A program made the position numbers and the translations under genes. The notes beneath the pieces were generated by a model. It saw nothing but the letters and a program-made list of their open reading frames with translations, did no database searches and had not been told where the DNA came from. This document shows positions 23,508-31,845 of a stretch of DNA of 64,000 bases, piece after piece. Origin of the DNA: a bacterium (GTDB lineage Bacteria > Elusimicrobiota > Elusimicrobia > UBA1565 > UBA9628); NCBI GenBank assembly GCA_021782205.1, contig JAJXVH010000008.1, forward strand, positions 1-64,000, read 5' to 3'. Every line of letters begins with the position of its first letter. Position 1 is the first letter of the stretch.

Positions 23508-25267
23508 GCGCGCTGAGCGCGGACCGCGCCTCCATCCGCCGCATACTGGGCTACATCCGCCCTCACAAAGCGCGCCTGATCCAGGCCTGCCTGGTCATGA
23601 TCGTGGTCGCGGCCCTCAACGGGGCGATGGTCAAGGTGCTGGACCCGGTGACCAGCAGCCTGTTCGGCTCCGCCCACGCGGACCCCGCGACCTTGATGCG
23701 CGTGGCGCTGATGATCCCGGGGCTTTTCTTCGCGATGCTGGTCTTCAAGTACACGCTGGCCTACCTGATGAGCTGGCTGGGCCAGAAGATCACGCAGGAG
23801 ATCCGCGAGGACCTCTTCACCCACCTGCACGCGCTGTCCATGGATTTTTTCTGGAAGAGCAAGGGCGGCGAGGTGATGGCCAAGCTCACCAACGACATGA
23901 CGGCACTGCAGTCCGCGCTGCAGTTCGTGCCGCTGTACGCGGTGCGCGACTCCCTGACGGTCGTGGTGATGCTGGCCGTGATGTTCTGGACCAACCCGAA
24001 GTTCGCGCTGATCGCGCTGATCGCCATCCCCATGGCAGGGGGCGTGCTGGGCGTTTTGGGGCGCAAGCTGCGCGCGGCGGGACGGCGCGGCCAGGAAGTG
24101 ATGGGGGAAATCTACCACCGCTTTCAAGAAAGCCTGCAAGGCATGCTGGTGGTGAAGTCCTTCAACTTCGAGGAAGGCTCCATCGCCAAGTTCCGCACGG
24201 AGAACGACGAGTTCTTCCACCAGATGATGCGCTACTTCCGCGCCACCGCTCTCTCCGGACCGTTGATGGAGTTCCTGGGCTCGCTGATCATCGCCGCGAT
24301 CGTCTATCTGGGCGGCCGCCAGATCGGGGCCGGAACGATGACGCCGGGGCAGTTCTCCGTCTTCCTGGGCTGTTTTTTCATGGCCTACGGCCCGATCAAG
24401 AACCTGGCGCAGATGAACGCGACCTTGCAGCTGGGCCTCGCCTCGGCGGAGCGCATCTTCTCGGTCCTGGACGAGGCACCGACCGTCGTGGAGCCAAGCC
24501 AGCCGTCGCCGTTTCCCGCGCTGAAGCAAGGCATTCGCTTCGAACACGTCTCTTTCCGCTATCCCAGCCGCGAGACGTGGGCGTTGCAGGACGTTTCATT
24601 AGAAATCAAGCCGGGCGAGGTCGTGGCTCTCGCGGGTCCGTCGGGTTCCGGAAAAACCACGTTCGTGCATTTGATGCTGAGGCTGTTCGATCCCACCGAG
24701 GGCCGCATCACCATCGACGGCGTGGACCTGCGCGAGATGTCGTCTCATGACTTGAGAGCTCACTTGGGGTTAGTTTCACAAGAAACCATCCTGTTCAACG
24801 ACACGGTGCTGGGCAACGTGGCCGTGGGCCGCCCCGGAGCGACGCGCGCCGAGGTGGAGAGCGCGCTGAAGGTGGCCGACGCGTATGATTTCGTGGCGCA
24901 GTTCTCCAAGGGCCTGGACACGCCGCTGGGCGACCGCGGCGCGCGCCTGTCCGGGGGACAGCGCCAGCGCCTGGCCATCGCGCGCGCGGTGCTCAAGGAC
25001 CCCAAACTGCTGATTCTCGACGAGGCGACCTCGAACCTGGACACCGCCAGCGAGCACGCGGTGCAGACCGCCATGGAGCGCCTGTATCCGGGCCGCACGG
25101 TGACGATGATCGCGCACCGCCTCTCCACCGTGCAGAAGGCCGACCGCATCGTGGTGATGCGCACCGGCAAGATCGAGGAGGTGGGCACGCACGCCGAGCT
25201 TCTGGCCCAGAACGGCGTCTACGCCACGCTCCATCGCTACCAGCAGCTCGAAGCGCCGACCTTGTGA
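23504..25267 (+). CDS. MsbA-like ABC exporter (fused membrane and ATPase domains)
   Basis: About 587 residues. An N-terminal six-helix transmembrane domain (residues about 1-320) is followed by a nucleotide-binding domain with Walker A GPSGSGKTT, signature LSGGQRQRLAIARA, Walker B LLILDEATSNLD and the switch His in IAHRLSTV. This is a half-size exporter that dimerises in the inner membrane. MsbA-type lipid A flipping or general lipid or drug export are both possible. The GTG start at 23504 overlaps the aminotransferase stop (GTGA), and the track's longer start is not real. The next gene also starts with GTGA. Confidence 0.9.
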   Translation: MSALSADRASIRRILGYIRPHKARLIQACLVMIVVAALNGAMVKVLDPVTSSLFGSAHADPATLMRVALMIPGLFFAMLVFKYTLAYLMSWLGQKITQEIREDLFTHLHALSMDFFWKSKGGEVMAKLTNDMTALQSALQFVPLYAVRDSLTVVVMLAVMFWTNPKFALIALIAIPMAGGVLGVLGRKLRAAGRRGQEVMGEIYHRFQESLQGMLVVKSFNFEEGSIAKFRTENDEFFHQMMRYFRATALSGPLMEFLGSLIIAAIVYLGGRQIGAGTMTPGQFSVFLGCFFMAYGPIKNLAQMNATLQLGLASAERIFSVLDEAPTVVEPSQPSPFPALKQGIRFEHVSFRYPSRETWALQDVSLEIKPGEVVALAGPSGSGKTTFVHLMLRLFDPTEGRITIDGVDLREMSSHDLRAHLGLVSQETILFNDTVLGNVAVGRPGATRAEVESALKVADAYDFVAQFSKGLDTPLGDRGARLSGGQRQRLAIARAVLKDPKLLILDEATSNLDTASEHAVQTAMERLYPGRTVTMIAHRLSTVQKADRIVVMRTGKIEEVGTHAELLAQNGVYATLHRYQQLEAPTL

Positions 25268-25929
25268 TCCGCGCCGTCGTCTTCGACATGGACGGGGTCA
25301 TCGTGGACTCCGAGGCGCAGTGGAAGGCGCAGGAGGAGAGCTTCTTTCGCGCCGCCGTGCCCGCCTGGCGCGCGGAGCACCACCGACGCATCGTCGGCCT
25401 GGGCGTGGAGGACGTTTATCATTTTATGGTCCGCGAATTCGGCCTCCAGATGCCGCTGGACGACTACCTGGCGCGCTGCGAGGAGGTGGCACGCGAGGTT
25501 TACCTTCATAAAGTCGTCGTCGCCGACGGCTTGCGGGAGCTGCTGGTCGATCTGCGCCGCCGCCGTATTCCCACCGCCATCGCCTCCTCGTCGCCGCGGC
25601 GGTGGATCAACCTGGTCCTGGATCGTTTCGCGCTCGCGCCCTCTTTCGACGCCGTCGTCTCCGCCGACGACGTGGGCGGCCGCACCAAGCCCGCTCCCGA
25701 CATCTACCTGGAAGCCGTTCGGCGGCTCGCGCTCGCCCCGGCCGACTGCCTCGCCGTCGAAGATTCAACCGTGGGCGTGCGCGCCGCGAAGGCCGCGGGC
25801 CTGGCCTGCGCGGCCCTGCGCACGCCCCACAACGCCGATCAGGACCTCGCGCTCGCCGACTTCGAGCTGACCGCGTTTACGGGCCTCGACGGCGCAAGCC
25901 TCGCTCACCGCGGATTAGGCGACGCTTAA
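25264..25929 (+). CDS. HAD-family phosphatase, beta-phosphoglucomutase/phosphatase-like
   Basis: 221 residues. Motif I FDMDGVIVDSE, motif II Ser in IASSSPRRW, motif III Lys in GRTKPAPDIYLEA and motif IV in CLAVEDSTVGVRAAKAAG define the C1-cap HAD group that includes beta-phosphoglucomutase, phosphoglycolate phosphatase and sugar-phosphate phosphatases. It is cytoplasmic. Translational coupling to the exporter by GTGA suggests co-expression rather than a shared pathway. Confidence 0.85.
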   Translation: MIRAVVFDMDGVIVDSEAQWKAQEESFFRAAVPAWRAEHHRRIVGLGVEDVYHFMVREFGLQMPLDDYLARCEEVAREVYLHKVVVADGLRELLVDLRRRRIPTAIASSSPRRWINLVLDRFALAPSFDAVVSADDVGGRTKPAPDIYLEAVRRLALAPADCLAVEDSTVGVRAAKAAGLACAALRTPHNADQDLALADFELTAFTGLDGASLAHRGLGDA

Positions 25930-25995
25930 GCGTCCGCTCAGCGCGAGGCGCTATGCTGTACACGTGAGACCGAGCCGTGAACGGGAGGCGCGCGC

Positions 25996-26430
25996 ATGGC
26001 CATGAAATGGGTGCTGATCGTCGATGACGACCCGTCGATCCTGATGCTTCTGTCCGCCGCGCTGGAGCATCCAGGATTGAGAATCACGACGGCCGAGGAC
26101 GCGCTGCAGGCCTTCATCCAGGCGCGCGACCTAAAACCACTGCTGATCATCTCCGACATCATGATGCCCGGCTACGGCAACGGGACCACCACGCTCAAGC
26201 GCCTGCGCGAGGATCCGCGCGTGCCCATCTGCCCGATTCTCTTCATCACCGCCATGGACCCGGCGCAAGCGCGCCCGCTTCTGCCGGCCAACGACCCGAC
26301 CATCGGGCTGCTTCAGAAGCCCGTCGATCTGCGTCGGCTGCGCGATTACGTCTGGAAGCTAGCGGGACTCTCGGCGCCCGCGGCGGATGCCTCCGGCACG
26401 ACGGCCGCGGCCGCGGCCGCGGCGGCTTAA
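25996..26430 (+). CDS. stand-alone response-regulator receiver protein
   Basis: 144 residues, a single CheY-like receiver domain. The acidic pair is in LIVDDDPS, the phospho-acceptor Asp in IISDIMMPGYG (about residue 54), the Thr/Ser switch in LFITAM and the Lys in LLQKPVD. There is no output domain; after residue 126 it ends in a linker and a run of eight Ala encoded by GCGGCC repeats. GGGAGG lies 9 nt upstream of the ATG. No cognate kinase is adjacent; the soluble histidine kinase at 31846 is a possible partner. Confidence 0.85.
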   Translation: MAMKWVLIVDDDPSILMLLSAALEHPGLRITTAEDALQAFIQARDLKPLLIISDIMMPGYGNGTTTLKRLREDPRVPICPILFITAMDPAQARPLLPANDPTIGLLQKPVDLRRLRDYVWKLAGLSAPAADASGTTAAAAAAAA

Positions 26431-27911
26431 TCGAGGCGGATCACTCGGCTGAGGCTTTGAGTCGATTCGACGAAGGCGGTCCAGTCGGCGCGAAGGCGTG
26501 ACCGCGCCGGATCGCCGAGGCGGGGGGAAAAGGATTTTTCGATGGGGGCGGCGGTCATTTTTTCGGCGTCGGGAATGCCGGCGGCCGAGGCGGCCAGGAC
26601 GGCGGCGCCCAGGGCGGTGGCCTCCACTTCCTTGCGCCGCTCCAGGAGCGCGCCCAGGACGTCGGCTTGGCAGGACATCATCGCGTCGGAGCGCGCCAGT
26701 CCGCCGGCGACGCGGGCGCGGGTCACGGGCGCGCCCGCGGCGGACATGACGTCGGCGGCGTCGGTCACGAGCATGCACAGTCCCTCGGCGGTCGCCTTCA
26801 CCAGGTCGGCTGATTTCGTCTGCGAGTCCAGGCCGAAGAAGGCCGACTTCGTTTTATAGTCCCAGCGCGGCGCGCCCAGGCCGCCGATGGCGGGGAGCAT
26901 CAAGACGCGGCGCCGGGACGCCTTGAAGGCCGCGTCGACGGCCTTGGCGTCCTTCATCAGGCCCAGGCTGTCGCGCAGCCACTCGAAAGACGTGCCGGCG
27001 GCATGGACGGTGCCTTCCAAGAAGAAGCCCTTGGCGTCGCCCACGGCCGCGGCGGGGGAGACCAGCAGGCCGGGCGCGCGTCGCGGCGCCGCCCCGGTGT
27101 GACGCAGGAGAAAGGCCCCGGTGCCGTAGTTGGCCACGGCGTCGCCCTCGCGCGCAGCCCCCAGGCCCACGGCGGCGGCCTGCTGGTCGCCCACGGCGGC
27201 GCGAAACGGGATCACGCGGCCTTTGCGCTCGATCACGCCCCAATCGCCGCCGGACGGCCGGATGGACGGCAGAATCTCGGCGGACAGGCCGAACAGCGCC
27301 AGAAGTTCCGGGTCCCAGGCGGACGTCTCCAGGTTCATCAGCAGCGTACGCTGGGCGCACGTCGGGTCGGCGGCCACGACCGCGCCCCGGGTCAGGCGCG
27401 CGGCCAGGAACGTGGACACGGGAGCGCAGAGCAAGCGGCCGGCGTCGGCCAGCGCGCGGACTTTTTTGTCGTGATCCAGAAACCAGCGGATTTTAGGGGC
27501 CGAATAATATGGAGTGGCGTAGAGGCCGGACAGCGCGTGCACCGCGTCCTGCCGCTCTTGAAGACCGGCGACGAACTCCCCGGCGCGTCCGTCCATCCAA
27601 CTGGGAGCGGGGGCGACGGGCTTGAAGCTGCCGCGCTCGCAGAAGACGACGGTGGAGCGCTGGACGGCCAGGCCGGCGGCCAGCACGCGGTCCTTGGAGC
27701 CCAGCTTGGAGAGAACGGCATCGAGGGAACTTTCGAGGGAAGACGCCAATTCCCGGGGATCATGCTGGGCCCAGCCCGCCTGGGGACGGCGCGTGCGCAC
27801 CGGGCGCGCGGCTTGGGCCACGACGCGGCCTTTCAAATCGAACAGCAGCGCGCGCGAGGAGGAGGAGCCTTGATCCAACGCCAGGATCAGGTCGCGCGCG
27901 CGCGGGCTCAT
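26427..27911 (-). CDS. FGGY-family carbohydrate kinase, glycerol kinase-like
   Basis: 494 residues. LALDQGSSSSRALLFD is the N-terminal phosphate-binding motif of glycerol kinase, GDQQAAAVG is the second ATPase-core motif, and ARVAGGLARSDAMMSCQADVLG matches the C-terminal FGGY signature region. The catalytic Asp is expected in PSWMDGRA. ATP-dependent phosphorylation of glycerol or a related polyol in the cytoplasm is the likely reaction. Several positions differ from standard GlpK, so another polyol is possible. Its start overlaps the stop of the RecB-like gene (ATGA), and its stop overlaps that of the convergent response-regulator gene by 4 bases. Confidence 0.8.
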   Translation of the reverse strand: MSPRARDLILALDQGSSSSRALLFDLKGRVVAQAARPVRTRRPQAGWAQHDPRELASSLESSLDAVLSKLGSKDRVLAAGLAVQRSTVVFCERGSFKPVAPAPSWMDGRAGEFVAGLQERQDAVHALSGLYATPYYSAPKIRWFLDHDKKVRALADAGRLLCAPVSTFLAARLTRGAVVAADPTCAQRTLLMNLETSAWDPELLALFGLSAEILPSIRPSGGDWGVIERKGRVIPFRAAVGDQQAAAVGLGAAREGDAVANYGTGAFLLRHTGAAPRRAPGLLVSPAAAVGDAKGFFLEGTVHAAGTSFEWLRDSLGLMKDAKAVDAAFKASRRRVLMLPAIGGLGAPRWDYKTKSAFFGLDSQTKSADLVKATAEGLCMLVTDAADVMSAAGAPVTRARVAGGLARSDAMMSCQADVLGALLERRKEVEATALGAAVLAASAAGIPDAEKMTAAPIEKSFSPRLGDPARSRLRADWTAFVESTQSLSRVIRLD

Positions 27912-29047
27912 AACGGCGTGATCTTCAGCTCCGGCGACTCCACGCGCTCGCCCAGCTCCGTCAGCCGCGCGCGCAGGTTCGCGTCCGTGCCCGCGTCCTC
28001 GATCAACTTATGGACCAATGGGGCCGACGGCGCCAGGACTTTTTCATAGGCGCCCGCGGATTTGATGATCTCCAGCACCTTCTTCTTGTCCAGAAACTCC
28101 CACTTCACGGACGGCGCCATCACGGCCTCGTAGGACGCGCCGAACGCCCTTACGTAGCCCTTCTTTTTGAGGACCGCAGACAATTCCTTGCCGGCTTTCT
28201 CGGCGTCGCGCTTCGCGGCCTCGACGGCGGCCAGCGCGGCGCCGTATTGGTCCACCAGCGCGGCCAGCTCCGGCTCGCCCGCCGCGCGCGCCGGCGCGGA
28301 GGTCATGCCCGCGGACTGGTCCTTGAAGATGGGGCAGATCGGCTTGTAGTCGCACCAGCGGCAGACGGACTCGGCGGGCTTGGGGTCGAATTTCTCCCGC
28401 GTGATCGACTCCGCCGTGGTCACGATGCGCGCCGTCAATTCTTCCACCAGCGCGGCCGGGCGGCGCGCGGCGCGGTGCTGCTTGAGCGTGGGCAGGTGGT
28501 AGAACACCAGCTCTCCCACCTCCGCGCCCAGCATCCGCTCGCAGGCCAGCTGATACATCGTGAGCTGGGCGTCGATCTCCAGCCGGCCCGTGGCCAGCTT
28601 CTTGCCCGTCTTGTAGTCCAACACGGACAATTTGCCGTCCGGCAGCTTGTCCACGCGGTCGATACGGCCCGTCACCGGCACGCCGTCGACCTCGAAATTG
28701 AACGCGTACTCCACGGAAAAGGGCACATGATAGTCCTTCGCGTGCTTGGCGTGGAACTCCGTGAGGATACGCCGGCCTTCCGCGAAATACTCCTCTTCCT
28801 GAAACTTGTCTTTATAGCCGGCGGAGACCCAAATCTCTTTATAGTTCTTGAGCAGGTCGGCGAGCGCGGGCGGCTCGGGCACCTTCACGCCGTAGAAATA
28901 TTCCAGCGCCAGGTGGACGCTCTGGCCGAAGGAGAAGAAGTGCCGCGGCTTCTCGGGAATTTTGTCGACGTACTTGAACTTGTACTTCTGCGGGCACTCT
29001 TGATACAGAGAGATGGAGGAATGCGACAGGGGGCGCGGAAGCTTCAC
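27908..29047 (-). CDS. PD-(D/E)XK nuclease with Cas4/AddB-like Fe-S cluster
   Basis: 379 residues. The N-terminal SHSSISLYQECPQKYKFKY has the first cluster Cys. The nuclease core is GRIDRVD (Asp), LSVLDYKTGK (D-x-K), then the Q-(x)3-Y motif in DAQLTMYQLA. Three further Cys appear as CRWCDYKPIC. One N-terminal plus three C-terminal cysteines is the 4Fe-4S arrangement of Cas4 and AddB. After the Fe-S region an extra about 130-residue Ala/Lys-rich helical tail is present. A RecB-family exonuclease role in recombination or repair is likely; no helicase partner or CRISPR array is in the window. Confidence 0.85.
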   Translation of the reverse strand: MKLPRPLSHSSISLYQECPQKYKFKYVDKIPEKPRHFFSFGQSVHLALEYFYGVKVPEPPALADLLKNYKEIWVSAGYKDKFQEEEYFAEGRRILTEFHAKHAKDYHVPFSVEYAFNFEVDGVPVTGRIDRVDKLPDGKLSVLDYKTGKKLATGRLEIDAQLTMYQLACERMLGAEVGELVFYHLPTLKQHRAARRPAALVEELTARIVTTAESITREKFDPKPAESVCRWCDYKPICPIFKDQSAGMTSAPARAAGEPELAALVDQYGAALAAVEAAKRDAEKAGKELSAVLKKKGYVRAFGASYEAVMAPSVKWEFLDKKKVLEIIKSAGAYEKVLAPSAPLVHKLIEDAGTDANLRARLTELGERVESPELKITPL

Positions 29048-29094
29048 CGGCGTATTTTACCAAACCCGGCCCCGTGTAAGGCGGACGACAGACT

Positions 29095-29748
29095 TTAGAG
29101 CAGGCCGCGCTCGCGAAAGCTGAAGTAGCCGCCCTCGGCCACCACCACGTGGTCGGCCAGAGGTATGCCCAGCAGTTCTCCGCAGCGCTGCAGGCGGCGC
29201 GTGACGTCGCGGTCCTCGGCCGACGGGGCGGGATCGCCGGACGGGTGATTGTGGACCGCCACCACCGCGGCGGCGCTGTGGGCGATCGCCGGGGAGAACA
29301 CCTCGCGCGGGTGCACCAGGCTTGCCGACAGCGTGCCGACGGAGACCGTCTCCAGGTGCACGAGCTGGCGGCGCGCGTTCAGGCAGAGCACCAGGAAATG
29401 CTCCTTGCGCGCGGCGCGCACGGCCGCCGCCACCTGGCCGGCCGCCGCGCCCGCGCAGTCCACCACCGGCCGCGGGTCCGGCCGGCGTCTTCGCGAGAGC
29501 TCCGCGGCCGCGGCCAGCGCGGCCGCGCGCACCGGTCCTACGCCGCGTACGCGGCGTAGTTTTTCAAAGCCCGCGTCCGCGCCTTCCGGCAGGTCGCGCA
29601 GGAGGCCTTCGGCCACCTCCAGCGCGGAGCGCCCCGCGCTGCCCGTGCGCAGAAGCAAGGCGACCAACTCCGCGTCGCTCAGGGCCTCCGGGCCGCGCCG
29701 CGCCAGCTTCTCGCGCGGGCGGTCGGCGACCACGCTCCAATCGCTCAC
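29095..29748 (-). CDS. radC: RadC-family JAMM-domain protein
   Basis: 217 residues. An N-terminal helix-hairpin-helix region (VRGVGPVRAAALAAAAELS) is followed by the JAB/MPN metal site HNHPSGDPAPSAED (HxHx7SxxD, about residue 167). RadC proteins are widespread; their biochemical role is unsettled and the historical link to DNA repair is disputed. The zinc ligands are all present. The start overlaps the RseB-like gene by ATGA, placing it in the operon initiated by the ECF sigma gene. Confidence 0.9.
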   Translation of the reverse strand: MSDWSVVADRPREKLARRGPEALSDAELVALLLRTGSAGRSALEVAEGLLRDLPEGADAGFEKLRRVRGVGPVRAAALAAAAELSRRRRPDPRPVVDCAGAAAGQVAAAVRAARKEHFLVLCLNARRQLVHLETVSVGTLSASLVHPREVFSPAIAHSAAAVVAVHNHPSGDPAPSAEDRDVTRRLQRCGELLGIPLADHVVVAEGGYFSFRERGLL

Positions 29749-30737
29749 CGCGCCTCCTCCAGGGACTCGGCCACGCGCGCCAACTCCTCGTCGGCCAAGT
29801 CGCCGGACACCACCAGAAGACCGGCGCCGGTGCGCCGTACCAGCGCCGCCCCGTCGCCCGCCGGCAGCAGCCGCGCCGTCATGCCGTCCGGCAGGCGGAC
29901 CTCGCGTCCCAGACGTTCATCCAGGCCCGAACTCGCTCCCGCCGGACCCTCGAAGACGGTGAAGCGCGCCTCGCCGTCGCCGTAGGCGATCAGCGCCCCG
30001 CCGTCCCGCGCCCGCGCCTCCAGCGGCAGAAAGCCCAGCGGCGCCCAACGCGGAAAGCGCGCCGCGATTCCCGCGACCGGCGGGTCCGGCGGGATGAGCG
30101 GCCGCGCCGCGGTCCCGGACGGAGCGGCGCGGGCGAACAGCGCGGGATCGACCTGCGCCGGAATTTCAAGCTTCACCAGCCGCTCGCGCCGCGACAGCGT
30201 GCCGTCGTAGCGGTACGTCTCCGTCTTGAGCAGAAGCCCGGTCTTGCGGTCCACCCAGAACGAACGCCGCAGCGGCCCGCCCGGGGCGAAGAAATTGAGC
30301 CGCCACGTCGCGAGTTTGGCGACATGGCCGCCGGTGGAAACCGCGACCGTGTAGATGGACTTAAGCCGCGAAAGCGTGCGCGCGGAAGGCTCCCGGGCCA
30401 CCGCGCCGGACCAGAGCAGGCTCGCCTTGGCCAGATAGACGCTCTGAGTGCCCCCGTCATCGACGATGACCTGCGCGGCCGGTTTGCGCGGGCCTTTGTC
30501 GCGCACTTCCCGGCGCAGGCGCCCGTCCGGCAAGGTGTAGACCGTCGTGCCCAGACCCTTGGGCTTGAGGCCGGGACGGAAGAACTGCACGCGCCCGCGC
30601 GCGGCACACGGCTGCGCCGGAAAGGAGGTGATCGTCGCCAGCGCGGCGTCCGCGTCCGGAAGGTGTTTCGGCGCGCGCGAGCGCGCGAGCGCCGGGACTG
30701 CGCCCAGCAGGAGCAGGACGGCCAGTTCAGCCTTCAT
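29745..30737 (-). CDS. RseB/MucB-like periplasmic sigma-factor regulator
   Basis: 330 residues with a signal peptide (MKAELAVLLLLGAVPALA). The LolA-like half-barrel of the N-terminal part (TVYTLPDGRLRREVRD, SFWVDRKTGLLLKTETYRYDG) and a smaller C-terminal domain follow the two-domain plan of RseB/MucB. RseB binds the periplasmic side of the anti-sigma factor and senses envelope lipids. Support comes from context: it follows an ECF sigma and a one-pass anti-sigma gene, overlapping the latter by 11 bases. Sequence similarity alone is modest. Confidence 0.7.
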   Translation of the reverse strand: MKAELAVLLLLGAVPALARSRAPKHLPDADAALATITSFPAQPCAARGRVQFFRPGLKPKGLGTTVYTLPDGRLRREVRDKGPRKPAAQVIVDDGGTQSVYLAKASLLWSGAVAREPSARTLSRLKSIYTVAVSTGGHVAKLATWRLNFFAPGGPLRRSFWVDRKTGLLLKTETYRYDGTLSRRERLVKLEIPAQVDPALFARAAPSGTAARPLIPPDPPVAGIAARFPRWAPLGFLPLEARARDGGALIAYGDGEARFTVFEGPAGASSGLDERLGREVRLPDGMTARLLPAGDGAALVRRTGAGLLVVSGDLADEELARVAESLEEAR

Positions 30738-31185
30738 CGCCGTCGCCTCCGTTGTCCGCGCGCCACAGGCTCTTCAAGCCTTCCGCGGCGGCGGGATCGT
30801 TGAACGCCGCGGCCGGGGCGGGGGAGAAGCGCGCCTCGGGCGCCGTCCCTGACGGATGATGCAGCAGCACCACCGTCAGCGCGGCCGCGGCGAAGGCCGC
30901 AGCGCCCGCGCCATAAGCCCACGGCGCCGACAGGGCCGAGCGCAGGTCCTCAAGCCACGACGACCCGCGCCGCGGCGCACGCGCCCGCGCCCGGCGCTTG
31001 AGCTCGGCCTTCAGGTCCGCCGGCATGGCCGGCGCCGAGCCCGACAGCGCGGACTTCATCGCCTTCAACACCCGCGCGCGGCGCGCCAACGCGGGCTGCG
31101 CGGCCAGCCGCGCCTCCAAAGCCGCGCGCGCCCCCGCCGCAAGCCGCCCGTCCACGTAGTCCGACAGCAGTTCCTCGTCCTTCAT
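30727..31185 (-). CDS. single-pass anti-sigma factor, no zinc motif
   Basis: 152 residues. The N-terminal cytoplasmic part (MKDEELLSDYVDGRLAAGAR) resembles RseA/anti-sigma domains. It has none of the His/Cys residues of zinc-type (ZAS) anti-sigma factors. One membrane segment follows (AWAYGAGAAAFAAAALTVVLL, about residue 90), then a short periplasmic tail. It should hold the ECF sigma factor encoded just upstream (ATGA overlap) and be controlled by the RseB-like protein encoded just downstream. Confidence 0.75.
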   Translation of the reverse strand: MKDEELLSDYVDGRLAAGARAALEARLAAQPALARRARVLKAMKSALSGSAPAMPADLKAELKRRARARAPRRGSSWLEDLRSALSAPWAYGAGAAAFAAAALTVVLLHHPSGTAPEARFSPAPAAAFNDPAAAEGLKSLWRADNGGDGDEG

Positions 31186-31724
31186 GGCTTCCCCTCCATC
31201 TCCAGCAGACGCCGCCGCAAGTTCTCCCGCGCGCGGTTGATGCGCGAGCGCACCGTGCCCAGCGGCAGGTCCAGCGCCTGAGCCGCCTCTTCGTAGCCCA
31301 GGCCCTCCATGTCGATCAGCGCGATGATCGCACGCGAAAGCGGCGCCAAACTCTCCAGCGCCCGGTGCAAGCGCGCGGCGTCTTCCTGCCGCTCCAGCCG
31401 GTCAAGCAGGGCCTCCTCGCGCTCGTCGCCCAGCGCGTCGGCCACCGTCATCCCGTCGTCGCCGATCGGCGCGTCGAGAGCGACCTTGCCGCGCCGGTCC
31501 CAGCGCCGCAGGCTGTCGCGGAACACGTTTTTGAGCACCGTCAAGAACCAGGTTTCCAAGGAGCGCGTCTCGTCGTATTGGTCGGCCCGCTCGAAGATCT
31601 TGACGAAGGCCTCCTGGGTCAGCTCGCGCGCCTCCGGCTCGCTGCCGCACAGGCCGTAGGCGAAGCCGTACGCGCGGTCGCCGTAGTCCTCGACGAATCG
31701 TTCCAGCTCCTCGGTTTTCAGCAT
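31182..31724 (-). CDS. ECF-type RNA polymerase sigma factor
   Basis: About 180 residues. Region 2 (AYGLCGSEPEARELTQEAFVKIFERADQYDE, TWFLTVLKNVFRDSLRR) and region 4 (YEEAAQALDLPLGTVRSRINRARENLRRRL) are complete, with the usual variable linker between. It directs RNA polymerase to stress or envelope genes. The ATG at 31724 is preferred over the track start at 31766, because the longer version would lie across a GGAAC-N17-CGTA promoter that looks like an ECF autoregulatory site. The gene heads an operon with anti-sigma, RseB-like and radC. Confidence 0.88.
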   Translation of the reverse strand: MLKTEELERFVEDYGDRAYGFAYGLCGSEPEARELTQEAFVKIFERADQYDETRSLETWFLTVLKNVFRDSLRRWDRRGKVALDAPIGDDGMTVADALGDEREEALLDRLERQEDAARLHRALESLAPLSRAIIALIDMEGLGYEEAAQALDLPLGTVRSRINRARENLRRRLLEMEGKP

Positions 31725-31738
31725 GGCCTCTAGGAGTA

Positions 31739-31764
31739 TACGCGCCGGGGGGGTAAAAAGTTCC
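31739..31764 (-). promoter_or_regulatory. probable ECF-sigma autoregulatory promoter
   Basis: On the minus strand GGAAC (31764-31760), 17 nt, then CGTA (31742-31739), the classic ECF -35/-10 combination. The predicted transcript would begin only about 8 nt before the ATG at 31724. Confidence 0.5.
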
Positions 31765-31833
31765 ATTCCCCAAGACCGGATTGTAGCACGCGCCGCCCCG
31801 ACCCGTCGTAATACGGCCGTAACAGCCCGCCGC

Positions 31834-31839
31834 TAAACT
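31834..31839 (+). promoter_or_regulatory. -10 element for a leaderless histidine kinase transcript
   Basis: TAAACT ends 6 nt before the ATG at 31846 and no Shine-Dalgarno is present. No good -35 hexamer is visible. Confidence 0.35.
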
Positions 31840-31845
31840 CAGGAC

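Noticed and set aside
22283-25267. 994-residue ORF spanning the aminotransferase and ABC exporter regions
   Set aside because: The first 400 codons are an Arg/Gly/Pro-rich out-of-frame shadow of the aminotransferase; only the part from GTG 23504 is real.
26400-26430. GCGGCC repeat as a separate element
   Set aside because: It simply encodes the poly-Ala end of the response regulator.
27908-29047. CRISPR-Cas locus suggested by the Cas4-like protein
   Set aside because: No repeat-spacer array and no other cas gene was seen anywhere in the window.
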